This document shows positions 37,657 through 48,600 of a stretch of 64,000 bases of DNA, piece after piece; positions within the stretch are counted from its first letter, which is position 1, and each line of letters starts with the position of its first letter. The DNA is from CAZJRB01 sp964547995. GTDB lineage: Bacteria > Planctomycetota > Planctomycetia > Pirellulales > Thermoguttaceae. The position numbers and the translations under genes are program-made. The notes beneath the pieces were generated by a model. It worked only from the letters and a program-made list of their open reading frames with translations. It searched no databases and was not told the DNA's origin. The DNA is taken from contig CAZJRB010000018.1 of NCBI GenBank assembly GCA_964547995.1, positions 10,526-74,525 on the forward strand, given 5' to 3'.

Positions 37657-37707
37657 CCGTCGCATTCCCTGCCGGCCCCCAGACCCGAACCCCGAGCCCC
37701 TTCTCTT

Positions 37708-38649
37708 TCACGCTCTGGGGTGAAATTTCCGGTGTACCTTCTTCAGCCGTGATGCATCGACGTGCGTGTAGATTTGCGTGGTGGCGATACTGGCGTGACC
37801 GAGCATCTCCTGGACTTGGCGCATGTCGGCCCCGCCGGCGAGCAGGTGCGTGGCAAAGCTGTGGCGGAGCGTGTGGGGGCTGACGTCCTCCGGCACTCCC
37901 ACGCGGATTGCATACCGCTTCAGCAGTTCCCAGATCCGCTCTCGCCGCAGGCGGCGGCCGCGGTAGGAGAGGAGCACCCAATCGGGCGACGACGGGTTCT
38001 TGGCGGCCAGTTCGCCGCGTTCGTGTTTGAGATACTTCTTGACGGCTTGTATTGCACGGCTGCCCAGAGGCACAAGCCGTTCCTTGTTTCCCTTGCCGCG
38101 ACACGTGCAGAATCCCTCGTTCAGATGCGTGTCGCGCAGCCGCAAGTTCGACAACTCCGATGCCCGGCATCCGGTCGCGTAGAGCAATTCCAACAGGGCC
38201 CGGTCACGCCGCCAATATGAATCACCGTCGGTCGGGCACGTAAACAGCTTATCGACCTGCTGTCTGCTGAGCACCTTGGGAACGCGCTGCCAGAGTTTTT
38301 GGCTGCCGAGCAGTTCAGCCAGGTTGTCTTCCAGCACCCCTTCCAGTTGAAGGTAGCGGAAGAACACCTTAAGCGATACGATGTGCCGGGCGATGCTGGC
38401 CGGGGCAAGGTTCCGCTCGGAAAGCCACCCCACGTAATCGGCCAGGTCCCGGATCGAAAGCTTGGAGACGCTCCTGTTATCGAGCCACGTGAAGAAATGC
38501 TTCAAATCCCGACGATACGCCGCGACGCTGTTCTCGGCAAGGTGACATTCCCCGGCCGAATACTCGGTGAACGCGTCAAGCCATGTTTGAGCCGGGCTTC
38601 TGGCCTTCGGCAGTTTGGGGCGTGCGGGTCTGCGTCGGGTGACGGCCAT
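37708..38649 (-). CDS. xerD: Site-specific tyrosine recombinase XerD-like
   Basis: A 313-aa protein. The N-terminal SAM-like core-binding domain spans about residues 20-110 (AENSVAAYRRDLKHFFTWL). The catalytic domain shows all the usual residues: Arg in ATGCRASELSNL, Lys in GKGNKERLVPLG, HTLRHSFATHLL, LGHASI and the Tyr in TTQIYTHV. The length is normal for XerC/D. The product resolves chromosome dimers at dif with a partner Xer; XerD rather than XerC is a judgement from the C-terminal motif. It is convergent with the third exbD. Confidence 0.92.
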   Translation of the reverse strand: MAVTRRRPARPKLPKARSPAQTWLDAFTEYSAGECHLAENSVAAYRRDLKHFFTWLDNRSVSKLSIRDLADYVGWLSERNLAPASIARHIVSLKVFFRYLQLEGVLEDNLAELLGSQKLWQRVPKVLSRQQVDKLFTCPTDGDSYWRRDRALLELLYATGCRASELSNLRLRDTHLNEGFCTCRGKGNKERLVPLGSRAIQAVKKYLKHERGELAAKNPSSPDWVLLSYRGRRLRRERIWELLKRYAIRVGVPEDVSPHTLRHSFATHLLAGGADMRQVQEMLGHASIATTQIYTHVDASRLKKVHRKFHPRA

Positions 38650-38727
38650 CGCGATTCAGGACTCGGTTGGAGAGGCTACTGCTTTGTCAAGTCTTAATTT
38701 TTGGGGTTGTCCGTGTCGTAAACCGTT

Positions 38728-38754
38728 GGCACTGCTGGACTAGCCAGCAGTGGC
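38728..38754. repeat. Hairpin (family C) within a larger imperfect repeat
   Basis: GGCACTGCTGG and CCAGCAGTGGC face each other across 5 bp. Flanking TCTTAATTT-like and CTTAATTC-like sequences at about 38691 and 38763 make a longer composite of about 80 bp upstream of xerD. The remaining gap to 39313 has no gene that I can support. Confidence 0.6.
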
Positions 38755-39313
38755 ACCCCAAATCTTAATTCTGACACAGCACTACCCTGTTGGTGGTTTC
38801 GGATGTCACATCGGGTGAACTTCACTGGATCCAGCCACGACAACTTGGGGCGCCGGCAAGCAAGTCCAAAGGGTGCAAACATCCGCTACAGCCCGGATGT
38901 TCCGGGGATATTCTTGCTAGCCGACGTCGAGTAAACAAAACGGGCAATTGCGGGGGGGTAGGGTTAAATGGGCAATTCTCGCTGAGCTTTGTTGGGCCAT
39001 CGAATTACCCTTTCCTGCGATGATTTATGGCAACACATAAGGTGTCCAGATCGACGTAAACGATTATTTATCAATAACTTATGACGATCCATCAGGCCAG
39101 TGAGCATGCTCGGAACGAACCGTACCGGGGGTGGGCTCCGGACACCGATAACCGCTTTTTTAGGGTGAATAGCTTGCTTCTTTGTGGAATCGGATTTAGA
39201 ATCGTTAATTGCATGTATATTCTGTCTTGGCCGCCTGGCTGGCCAAAACACTCCACATGCACGGCGTGAACCTGCCTCCGGCGGCACTCGCCCACCACCA
39301 GGGGACTATCAGC

Positions 39314-39871
39314 GTGGCACTTTCTGAGATCGACCGCAACTTGTTGGAACGCTGCCTGCAACGGAAGCCGAAGGCTTGGGAAGATTTTGTTGATCGGTTT
39401 ATGGGACTCATTGTCCATGTGGTCAACCACACAGCCGAGGCCCGAAGCGTTCGCCTTACAGCCGAGGACCGCGACGACCTCTGCGCCGAGATTTTCCTGG
39501 CAATCATCCGCGACAACTTTAACGTCTTGCGGAAGTTTCGCGGGAACAGCTCTCTGGCAACATACCTGGCAGTAATCGCCCGGCGGGTTGCGGTCCGACA
39601 ATTGCTCGCCAACAAGGGCGTTGCCCGGCTGAGCGACAACTCTTCCAACGTTCCCGATTCCCAACCCTCTCCGGAACAGCGCTTGACCAACCGCGAGGAG
39701 GTCCAACGACTGCTCGACGGCCTGGACGGAACCGAGGCCGAAGTCGTGCGATTGTATCATCTCGAAGGCAGGAGCTACGAAGAGATCAGCCTCTCGATCG
39801 GGATGCCGGAAAACAGCATCGGCCCGATTCTTTCCCGGGCGCGAAACAAGATGCGCCAAGCCGGGGTATGA
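39314..39871 (+). CDS. ECF-like RNA polymerase sigma-70 factor
   Basis: A 185-aa protein from GTG 39314 with AGGGGA 9 nt upstream; the frame remains open to 39209 but the upstream residues look non-coding. Region 2: RKPKAWEDFVDRFMGLIVHV, LAIIRDNFNVLRKFRGNSSL, then ATYLAVIARRVAVRQLLAN. Region 4: LYHLEGRSYEEISLSIGMPE and NSIGPILSRARNKMRQAG. The VVNHTAEARSVRL segment is shared by a planctomycete-specific sigma group. No anti-sigma gene is adjacent. The stop codon is immediately followed by an inverted-repeat element. Confidence 0.88.
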   Translation: MALSEIDRNLLERCLQRKPKAWEDFVDRFMGLIVHVVNHTAEARSVRLTAEDRDDLCAEIFLAIIRDNFNVLRKFRGNSSLATYLAVIARRVAVRQLLANKGVARLSDNSSNVPDSQPSPEQRLTNREEVQRLLDGLDGTEAEVVRLYHLEGRSYEEISLSIGMPENSIGPILSRARNKMRQAGV

Positions 39872-39989
39872 CAGCCCGTTGAAAAAGTGGAAGGAGGGGG
39901 TCAGGTCCAAGTTTTCGGCCAACGATTCACGTGAAAAACACGCTGTCTTGCCGAAAATTGGACCAGACCCCGACTTTTTCAACGGGCTG
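39872..39989. repeat. Inverted-repeat element, family D
   Basis: Outer arms 39872-39888 (CAGCCCGTTGAAAAAGT) and 39973-39989 are perfect inverted copies. Inner arms 39897-39919 and 39950-39971 (GCCGAAAATTGGACC core) are imperfect. The element begins on the base after the sigma-factor stop codon. Confidence 0.85.
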
Positions 39990-40020
39990 ATGAGCGGCCG
40001 GTTGAAGAAGGCGACGGGGA

Positions 40021-40200
40021 CCGGTCGTCCAGCAGATCATGTTCGTCGGCGACGAGAGCCGGCTGTGCGTCAATCGCGGCGGCGTCTACGGCAAGCCGTT
40101 CGAGGAACTCAAGGAGAACCCCCTGCCGGAAAACGCGTGGCGGGGCCGCCCGAGCGGCAATCAGACGGGCAACTTCTTCGAGTGCGTAGCAGCTCAGGCC
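40021..40200 (+). pseudogene. Fragment of a Gfo/Idh/MocA-type oxidoreductase C-terminus
   Basis: The reading frame gives QQIMFVGDESRLCVNRGG, then GKPFEELKENPLPENAW and GNQTGNFFECV. This pattern (GDxxxLxVNRG...GKPxxEL...PLPENAW...NFFECV) matches the C-terminal domain of planctomycete Gfo/Idh/MocA dehydrogenases. The frame degrades on both sides and no Rossmann N-terminus is present, so this is a remnant about 55 codons long between an inverted-repeat element and the Spy-like gene. Confidence 0.6.
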
Positions 40201-40373
40201 CAGAGGGCCCTGCGAAGGCACCGAGTGGGCCCTCGTGACGTCAGAAAATTGCCAAAAAAAACGCCCGGAAAACGCTTGACGCCCAGGTCTCAGCATGGTT
40301 TGATGGGAGGCGACACGGACCCTCAAAGGTTGTAGCTCATTAGTATATCACACACTGCACGAGGAGAATCATC

Positions 40374-40787
40374 ATGAGACCCCAAGTATTTACGAAGCTT
40401 CTATGGACCGTTCTGGCAGCGCTGGCAATCGGTTTCGCTGGCGTATCGGCCCCCGCTGTCGCACAAGAAAAGAAAGCCCAGGCGAAGAAAGCGGAAACAA
40501 AGAAGGCCAAGAAAAAGCCCCGTGGCCGTTTGCCCAACTACTATGGAGAGGTTGTCAGCGAAGAGCAGCGGGAGAAGATCTACGCGATTCAAGCCGAGTA
40601 TCGCGAGAAGATCAACGCCCTGAAGGCCCAACTGGCGGCGATGATGAAGGAACAGAACGACAAAGTCCAGGCGGTCTTGACGCCCGAGCAACTCAAGAAG
40701 GTCGAGGATCTCAAAGCGGCGGCCAAAGCCAAGCGGGAAAAAGACAAGCCGAAAAAAAAGCCGGCGAAGAAGCCGGCCGGCAAATAG
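40374..40787 (+). CDS. Small exported lysine-rich Spy/LTXXQ-like protein
   Basis: A 137-aa protein. The signal peptide (LLWTVLAALAIGFAGVSAPAVA) is followed by a very lysine/alanine-rich stretch. The core (about residues 58-115) reads VSEEQREKIYAIQAEYREKI, an amphipathic helix, then VQAVLTPEQLKKVEDL, whose LTPEQ resembles the LTxxQ motif of Spy/CpxP periplasmic proteins. A basic tail ends KKPAKKPAGK. It may be a periplasmic chaperone or metal or stress protein; that is inference from family form. GAGGAG precedes the ATG. Confidence 0.75.
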   Translation: MRPQVFTKLLWTVLAALAIGFAGVSAPAVAQEKKAQAKKAETKKAKKKPRGRLPNYYGEVVSEEQREKIYAIQAEYREKINALKAQLAAMMKEQNDKVQAVLTPEQLKKVEDLKAAAKAKREKDKPKKKPAKKPAGK

Positions 40788-40862
40788 CGATTCGCATCTG
40801 CTCCATTCGTCTTGCGACAATGAGTTGTCACCGGCGCCCGCAAAAAAGGGGGGCGCGGGCCG

Positions 40863-40994
40863 CTACACCCACAACACCAGTGCCAGCACAAGCACCAACG
40901 ATGCCAGGCCGGTAACAGCCACAGCAATCAGCGGGAGTGCTGTTGCGGGGTCGTATTCGGTTTCTCGTTGCGGTTCGTCAAATTGCGATGCCAT
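40863..40994 (-). CDS. Tiny single-TM membrane protein (43 aa)
   Basis: An ORF of 43 codons beginning MASQFDEPQRETEYDPATAL and continuing into one TM helix of about 22 residues (LIAVAVTGLASLVLVLALVL) that ends the protein. AGGAGAGAAG directly before the ATG is a strong ribosome site. The acidic soluble head plus one helix resembles small accessory subunits of membrane complexes. The upstream ORF at 41181-41023 ends 28 nt before it. Confidence 0.6.
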   Translation of the reverse strand: MASQFDEPQRETEYDPATALPLIAVAVTGLASLVLVLALVLWV

Positions 40995-41022
40995 CTTCTC
41001 TCCTCGCTTGCCGATGGGGTAA

Positions 41023-41181
41023 TCATCCGGCGATTGTCGGGGTCTCTTGTTTGCCCTGCGGCCCTACCTCTTGAACCACGAAGACGGCGTCAGGTTTCGC
41101 CCGGGGGTAGAAATCCTGTCCGTACACGTCTCTTACAGGGTCGGGGAAAGCGGGGATGCCGGTATGGATGAAAGCTGGCAA
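41023..41181 (-). CDS. Possible short protein (52 aa), unknown
   Basis: An open frame whose product contains IPAFPDPVRDVYGQDFYPRA and ends EVGPQGKQETPTIAG. It looks coding by composition, but the only start I find is TTG 41181, without a ribosome site, so it may be the end of a frameshifted gene (another frame upstream reads MYVKHTSPLDELASFHPYR). It ends just upstream of the 43-aa membrane protein on the same strand. The interval 41182-41528 shows nothing else. Confidence 0.35.
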   Translation of the reverse strand: MPAFIHTGIPAFPDPVRDVYGQDFYPRAKPDAVFVVQEVGPQGKQETPTIAG

Positions 41182-41528
41182 GTTCGTCGAGCGGGCTGGT
41201 GTGCTTCACGTACATCTGGGCCAAATCTCCGTCGAACGATTCACCTCAATATAACCCGAATGGACGGGTGCGATACTATACACCGTAAAATCGGTGCAAC
41301 CTGCGTACCAAACGGCTGCTAATCGCAGTTTCCGCGTGTAGCCCCTGAAACACGACGGATCGTGTGCCCCCAAGGACGGCCGTGTTTTGGAGATTTTTCA
41401 GATACATTCTGCAATCTGGGACAACAGGGACAAACCGTGTTGCAATTTGCAACACCCACCCAACATGGGCGGGGCGTAGCGGCGAAGCCGCAATTCGAGG
41501 ATTGCTCGAAGCAAGAACCTGCTTGGCT

Positions 41529-42545
41529 TCAACCGCCAACCGATGGCTTTGAGGATTGCGCGGCTGCCTTGCGGATTGCCTTCGCGATCGCGGTAGCTCG
41601 GATACGGACGCGGCGATCGGCTGCTTTGGCTCTCAGCTTGTCCAACACCGGCAGTGAGCGGGGGCTGCCCAGCTTGGCAATTGCCTCAAGGGCCTCCCTC
41701 TGCCGATAGTTCCAGTTTATCACCGGAATCGCCGGATCGGGGGACTCCTCCTTTTCATCGGCAAGGTACTGGCTCTCGTCAAGGGCTACTTTGTGGACCT
41801 TGTCGAGGTGCCGGTCGTCGCCGCAGGAGACCAGCGCCCGATACAAGCGGTAGCGATCCTTGTCCGGAGTGCCGGCTTCGAGCTTGCGCAGCGCCGCAGC
41901 GAGTTCCGGATCGCCCAGCAGATTCGCGGCGTGTACGGCGAGCTGTTTTCGGCGCGGACAGTCGCCGGCGAGCCAGGTCTTCAGCGTCGGCGAGATTTGA
42001 CGGTCGCCGGCTTGTGCCAGGATCTCGGCCGCCAGTCCTGCCAGGATGTACTTGGGGTCCTTGTCGAGCAGCATCACGCGGCGGAGTTGTTTGTGGGCCT
42101 TGGGGCTTTTCGTGCGGCCCAATGCGATCACCCGATTCCAGGTCGGGCACTTGTTGCACAATCGCACCAGGAGATCGACGTTCTCGTCGCCGCCGACGTC
42201 ACCGAGGATCAGTACATACTTCTCAGCAACGCCAGTCGACTGCTGGGCCGCCTCTCGCACCGCATCGGGGTACTTGCGGGCAACTCGCCGCGCGCAATCT
42301 TCCCAGGCCCGTTGTCCCATGAAATCGAGGATTTCCCACTCGCGAGTCTGGCTCTCGACTTCGTAGTTCTTTGTGAGTTCCGCGACGACCTCGCGCCCGG
42401 AAGGCTTGTCGCCTTCGCCTTTGCCGTCTAGCGCCTCCCATATCAGGTGATGGGGGAGCTTTGGTTGAGAATCGGGTTCGCCGCCCAACGCGGGAATCGC
42501 GGAAACGGCGAGGGAAACAACAAGAACCACAGGCAGCGTTCGCAT
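41529..42545 (-). CDS. Exported HEAT-repeat protein
   Basis: A 338-aa protein with a signal peptide (LPVVLVVSLAVSAIPALGG). Helical repeats from about residue 90 onward have HEAT/PBS-lyase-like pairs: AEKYVLILGDVGGDENVDLL, TWNRVIALGRTKSPKAHKQL, LAAEILAQAGDRQ and LAVHAANLLGDPELAAAL, and finally REALEAIAKLGSPRSLPVLD. No enzyme motif is visible; HEAT arrays bind proteins. AGGAGAGGAACCG precedes the ATG. An inverted-repeat element separates it from the alpha-2-macroglobulin gene upstream. Confidence 0.82.
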   Translation of the reverse strand: MRTLPVVLVVSLAVSAIPALGGEPDSQPKLPHHLIWEALDGKGEGDKPSGREVVAELTKNYEVESQTREWEILDFMGQRAWEDCARRVARKYPDAVREAAQQSTGVAEKYVLILGDVGGDENVDLLVRLCNKCPTWNRVIALGRTKSPKAHKQLRRVMLLDKDPKYILAGLAAEILAQAGDRQISPTLKTWLAGDCPRRKQLAVHAANLLGDPELAAALRKLEAGTPDKDRYRLYRALVSCGDDRHLDKVHKVALDESQYLADEKEESPDPAIPVINWNYRQREALEAIAKLGSPRSLPVLDKLRAKAADRRVRIRATAIAKAIRKAAAQSSKPSVGG

Positions 42546-42586
42546 CGGTTCCTCTCCTCAATCCTTGCAAGTTGCACTCGATAGCC

Positions 42587-42673
42587 GGGTGCCATGCCCA
42601 CGCTTGCGTGGGCATGCGTGAAACCCGGGCGAAAACCGCCCCTCATGCCCACGCAAGCGTGGGCATGGCACCC
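42587..42673. repeat. Inverted-repeat element, family E, copy 1
   Basis: Arms 42587-42616 and 42644-42673 are perfect 30-bp inverted copies beginning GGGTGCCATGCCCACGC, with a 27-bp loop. Each arm is itself a near-palindrome. The same arm sequence recurs at 52987-53093. Confidence 0.9.
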
Positions 42674-42697
42674 CCAATTCCTAAACCTGACGACGCT

Positions 42698-45600
42698 CTA
42701 GTCCTCCACCTTCAGCTTGATCTCATCCGAGTTCGCCTTCAGTTCCGGGGCGTACATGGCCCAGGCCCTGGTCGGCAGGGCGCTGAACCGGCCGGGGATC
42801 TCCGCACGCATCCGGTACGAGACACTGTGCTTGCCGCGGGCCAACGCCCGGGCGAAGAAGTTGACGCTCCGGTCGCGGAACTCGACGTAGGCCCCCAGAT
42901 CGTTGCCGTTGTAACCGCTTCGGACCTCGACCGGCTCGAACCCGGCCGGCTTGAGGTCCTCGAAGACGATGTACTCGTAGTCGTTCTTGCTCTCGATCAC
43001 CAGCTCGATCTCGCAGAGGTCGCCGCTTACAAGCGTCGAGAGGTTCGGCAGCTCCTCGCGTTCGAATTTCTCGACCTTCTGGTCGACGACCTGGCCCCGC
43101 GAACCGGCCACCTTGACGGTCTTGTCGACCCGGTTGAGCTTGTAGTAGTGGCGCTGGACCTTGATCTCCAGCCCGGCCTTCGTGATGAAGTCTTCGAGCG
43201 TGAAGTTGGTCATGTAGCCGTTGTAGTAGAGCGGTCCTTTGCCCTCTTTCTTCAGCTCGACTTCGTGCTTGCCGGCTTCCATGGCGGCGCCTTCCTTGAC
43301 GAACTTGTTGTCGAACATGAAGAGGTTTTTGGGCGTGATCTCGACCGCCTTTTGCTGCTCGCCGTCGAGGAAGACCTTGACGGTCATTTCGGGCTTGTCC
43401 TCGCCGCTCGCCTTGAGGAAATCGGCCATCGCCTCGACGCAGATCGCCGTGTCGCGGGTCGAGTTCCAGTAGGTGGCGTGCTTGCGGTTGTTCAACAGGT
43501 ACTTGACCAGCCGCCGGGGCAGTTCGCCCTTCGGGTCGGTTCGCGACAGCAGTTTCAGGTAGTAGGCGTGGGCCTCGTATTCGCTGCCGTACCAGTACCA
43601 CCAGTAGCCGCCGGGCAGGTTCAGGTAGGCCGTCTGGTTCTCGTCGTCCTCGACCACAAACTGGCTGATGTTCCGCATGATCATCGCCAGCTTCTCCTTC
43701 TCGCCTTGCTTTTCCAAAGCAATGCCGTACATGGCCTTCGCGTAGACCGACAGCTTCGTCCGGTCGCGGTAGAGGAAGTCGCGCATGTCGGCGTTGTCGA
43801 CGCCGGCATCGACCAGCACCATGTAGGTAAACGCATCCTGGTTGTCGGCGAACTGCTTCCACAGCTTGTGCTTGTCCTTGTTGGCGAAGTTCTTCAACAA
43901 TTGGACTTGTTTGGCCTGGTAACGCGTCAGCCAAGCGACTCCGTTCTCCAACATGCCGGGCACCAGGGCCACGTCGTTATGCTTGGCGAGTTGCAGGCCG
44001 TGGACGACCAGGGCGGTCGTGTGCGGATAGGAGTGCTCGCCCCAGCCGGAGAACCACCCCCAGCCGCCGTCGGAGAGCTGCATTTCGGTAAGCCGCTGCA
44101 CCCCGTCCTTGACCATTTTGCGGACCTCGGCCTCGTCGAAGACCGGGTTGCGCTTGTAGCGTTTCCACTGTTTCGCCCGCTCGACGTCGTCGCCGATTTC
44201 CTGGGCGTTGAGGTTGGTCTGCTTCTTTTCGATCGCTTCGAGGTCGAGCCCCATGTCGATCAGGATCTTCTGGGTGATGACCGTCGGCACGAAGCGGTTG
44301 AGCGTCTGCTCGGTGCATCCGTAGGGATACTCAACCAGGTACGGCAGGGCGTCGACCATTGCCCCGGCCAGCGTCGGCGAGTAGCGGACCTCGAGCCGCG
44401 TCTGTTCGGGCCGCCGCTTTTCGGGCACGGTCACGGTGAACTTGCCGCTCTCGTCCTCCGGCCGAATCGAGCCGGAGTAGCTCTCCATTTTCAGCATGCC
44501 GTGGATGAAGCAGGGATACTTGTTCTGCATGGCGTCCGACTCTTCGTCGGTCAGGGCCTTCATCGTGATGACGGCCTCGCCCTCGTCGAGGACCTTGACT
44601 CGCCAGTCGATCCGGGCTTCGTCGTTGGGCTTGATCTCGGTGCTCTGGGTCGGCTCGTCGAGTATTTTTAGCGGCGACTTGCCCACATCGAGCGAGACCT
44701 GGACCTTCTTGGCGGTCTTCAGGTAGTTGTGCACGTTGGCCGAGAGCACGACCTCGTCGGTCTGGGTGAAGAACCTTGGGGCCTGCATCCGAATGATGAG
44801 GTCCTTTCGGGTGACAACGTCCGTCTGTCCCTCGCCGACTTTGGTTCCGCCGCCCATACCCCAGACTTTGATGCGCCAGGTGGTGAGGTTTTCGGGCATG
44901 TCGAGTTCGACCTCGGCGGTGCCGTCTTTCTTGGTCTCCAGAGCGCCGACCCAAAGGGCCGTATCGGCGAATTTCTTTCGGACGGTCGGCTGGACCATCG
45001 CTGCTGCGGCGCCGCCCGGGCCTTTGGCTTCCGCCTTTTTCATGGGCATCCCCTCTCCCGGCGCCATGGGCGCCGGGGTAGCCGCGCATGCGCAGTCGCA
45101 CGCGCAGTCGCAGCAGTCCATGCAGCATTTCTCGGCACTCTGCATGACGCCTCCTCGTCGGGCGCCGAACGCCATGCCGCCGCCCGGGCCGCCACCGCCG
45201 CCAATCCCGCCTTCCTCGTCTTGTTCCAACCCATTCATTTCTTCTGCTACTGTCGCGCCGAACACGCCGAGGTTCTGCATGCCCGTCGCATTTCTCAGAA
45301 TCACGTTCTGGAAGAACCGGGCAAGGCTTGATTCGGTCTGGGGGCGATGGTGCCGCCGCCATTTCCAGAAGAACGGCTTGATGTCGGGTACGTTCGACCC
45401 GCCGGAGATGTACTCGACCGACTTGTCGTAGATCGCCACGACGGTCGATCCGACGAACGGCTCGCCGAAGAAGTCGGTTAGCTTCAGCTTTACCTTGGCC
45501 TTCTCGCCCGGCTTGTACGCCTCCTTCGACGGCTCGATATCGACCGCCAGGACGCGATTTTCGGGCGGGACGACGATTTCCTTGCTTTCGGTATGGACTT

Positions 45601-48600
45601 TACCGTCGGCGACGGTCAGGGCCTCGATGAAGAAGTTCGGCATGTCCTTCTTCACGACGTCGACGTCGACCACCGTGCTCTTGCCCTTCAGACGCAGCAC
45701 CTTCGGCGGCAGGTAGACGCCGTTCGACGGACGCAGAAACAGCATCACCGTGCTGCCGACCCGGTCGGTGTTGATCTGCAACTTGATCTTGTCGCCCGGT
45801 GCGTAATCCGCCTTGTCGGGGATCAGCTCCAGGGCGTTGAACTTGAACTGCGAGCTGTCGAATCCTTCGCCGATGATCGTGAACAGATAGCCGCCCTCGA
45901 TCGTGTGCTTCTTCGAGTCGGTCACCTTGTACGCAAGGCGATATTGACCGGCTTGCGACGCGGTGATCTGCTGGAAAGCCTGCCCCTCGGCATTGGTGTC
46001 GAGCTTCCACTCCTGGACCGGCGTTTCGACCGGCTTGCCCTTCTCATAGCTGATCTTCAGCAATTCGAGCTTGCCACGGCCCTCGACCGGCTTGTGGTCG
46101 AGCGTGTGGGCGTCGAAGCTGGCGCCGATCGTATCGCCGACGCGGTAGTACCCGCGGTTGACCCAGGCGTAGACCGTAAACGGCTTCCGCGCCACCAGCA
46201 CGTTGCCCGTGCCGACGATCGTGCGCCGCGACTGATCGGTCACCTCGGCGGTGATCGAGTAGCTGTGGTCCTGGTCCGGGTGCAGGGCCTTCGCAATGCC
46301 GGTGTCGATTTTGACCTTGACCGTACCGTCCTTGCCGATTTCGACTTCCTGCTCGGCGACCAACTCGGGCGGCTGGTGCCCTTGGTGCCACCAGATGGGC
46401 CACGGCCGGTAGCAACCCCAATGCTTCCAGCCGGGATACCACGGGTAATCGTACGAAAACCACCAGTAGCCGGAACCGTAGAGCCAGTCCCAAGGCCCGA
46501 TCGGGTACCACCGCTCCGTGTGCGCGGTCCGCATGACCTTGTACTTGACCTTCGCATGGGTGACCGGCGAGCCGAAGTAATACTTGGCCGTGATGGTCGC
46601 TTCGATCTTCTCGCCGAGCATGACGGGCTCTTTCGGGGCGTCGACGGTCACTTCGAACTCGGGCTTCTTGTACTCTTCCACCCGGAAGTTGCCGCCGCCG
46701 AGGTGCCGGCCGCCCTGCTTGACGTTCAACCGGTAGACGCCGAGTGTGGCGTCGGCCGCCAGCTTCAGCTCCTCCGCCATGCCGCCGTAGGCGTCGGCCT
46801 TCAGTGTCTTGGCGTCGATCTTCTCGCCCTTCGGGTTGTAAATCTCGATCGCGAACGTCTGCCCAGCGAAGTCGGAACGGTCGCCCATGTCGTACTGTGC
46901 ATGGCGCACCCAGAACTTGTACTTCACGGTCTGGTCGGGTCGATAGACGGGCCGGTCGGTGATCGTGTAGACCTTCGTCGCCTTGTACTCCGCGTCGTGA
47001 TAGCGGCCGTACCAGACGCCGGTGAAGCCGAGATAGGCGAAACGGCCCTCCTTGGTCCGGGCGGTGATCAGCCAGTTGAAGTTCCGCGCCAGGTCCGACG
47101 GGTTGGGCATCACCTGGCCGTCGGCGTCGGTGAATTCCGCGAACTGCTTGGTAATGACCTCGTGGCGGCGGGGCTTGTTGTGATGCTGCATCCGCCAGCC
47201 GAAGAACTCGACGTTGGCCTTCGGCACCGGGCGGCCGGTCACCGCGTCGGCGACGAAGTACCAGTTTTTACCCTCCAGCGGCTTCTTGACAATTGCCGTG
47301 TCGGCGAGCCAGACAACGATGTTGCTCGTGTTGCCGCCGCGCATCCTCGCGGTCAGCAGGTACGCGCCCGGCTGTTGCAGCGGCGTTGTGATCGTCACCC
47401 GCTTGTCGAAATGGTTCCGCCGCGGGTTGACGACCATGTTCCACTTGGCCACCTGCCGGCCCAGATACTGCTTCTGGTTCTCCTGCACGAGCCGGTAGCC
47501 GATATTGGCGATGTTGATTTTCTGGTGGTTGACGTAACTGTTTTTTTCTTTCTTGTAGCCGTTTTTGAGATATTCCTTGACGTCGTCGAGCAGCTTGTCG
47601 ACTTTGATTTCGTGGGCGACCAGTTCGATGATATGGCCGTTCCGGAAGCGGAACTCGACGGTGGCGCCCTTGCCGGCCGGCTGTTTCATGATCGGCTCGA
47701 ATCGTCCCCAGTTGTCGATGATCTGACTGAGCCGCTGATTCCCCTGCGCCCTGCGATGGGGATATTCCTTGATCCACCGGCGCCAGTAGTCGGCGGCCTT
47801 GGGATACTGGCGGCGGTTTTCGAACAGTTGCCCCAGTTGTTGCAGCGACTGATCGCCGTAGCCCGTCTTCGGCTCGTCGGCGATCTTCTGGTAGATCTTG
47901 ATGAAGTTGAACTCGTCGGGCAGCTTGAACCGCTTAATGCCGGTGGCGAGTTGGGCGATCGTCTCGTTCTCACCCAGGGTGTGCAGGGCGTAGGTGCCGC
48001 TCTCGTCCTTCTTGGTGTCGTCCCGCTGTTGCATCCGCCCGAACGCAAAACCGTAGCGGGCCATCGTCTGCACGCCGAACTGGTTGAACAGAAAGTCGGC
48101 AAAGTGTTTACGGACCTGGTTCGTTCGCGACGGGTTGAACTCGATCGTCTGCTCGAGACACCACCGCCAGCGCTCGCCGTCGTTCTTCGCCCCCTCGAAC
48201 GTCTTGGGCACGTCGTAATAGACCGGGTTTCCCTCGGCGTCGACCGGGGCGCCGCTCGACTGGTGGTAGTAACCCCAGCCGGGATCGTAGTCGGGCAGTT
48301 CCTTCAGGTTGGTCAGGTATTGCAACCGCCACGATTCGCTATAGCCGCGGTTGTTCAGCAGCATCCCGGCCAGCGACATGAGAAAATCGCCGACCTCGCC
48401 GTGGTTGTCGTCTTTGCGGGCCATGGGAAGGGCCTGGGTCATCAGTTGCAGCGCGCGGACGCGGTCGCGTTGCGTGGCGTTGACGACGCGTCCGCCGCCG
48501 CGTTTGTTGCCGCGCCAGAACTCGCCGGCGACGATGAAGCCGTGGTGCGGCACACTCATGTAGTTTTGCGCGGCCGCCCAGAGCAGCCGCCAGTTGGCCT

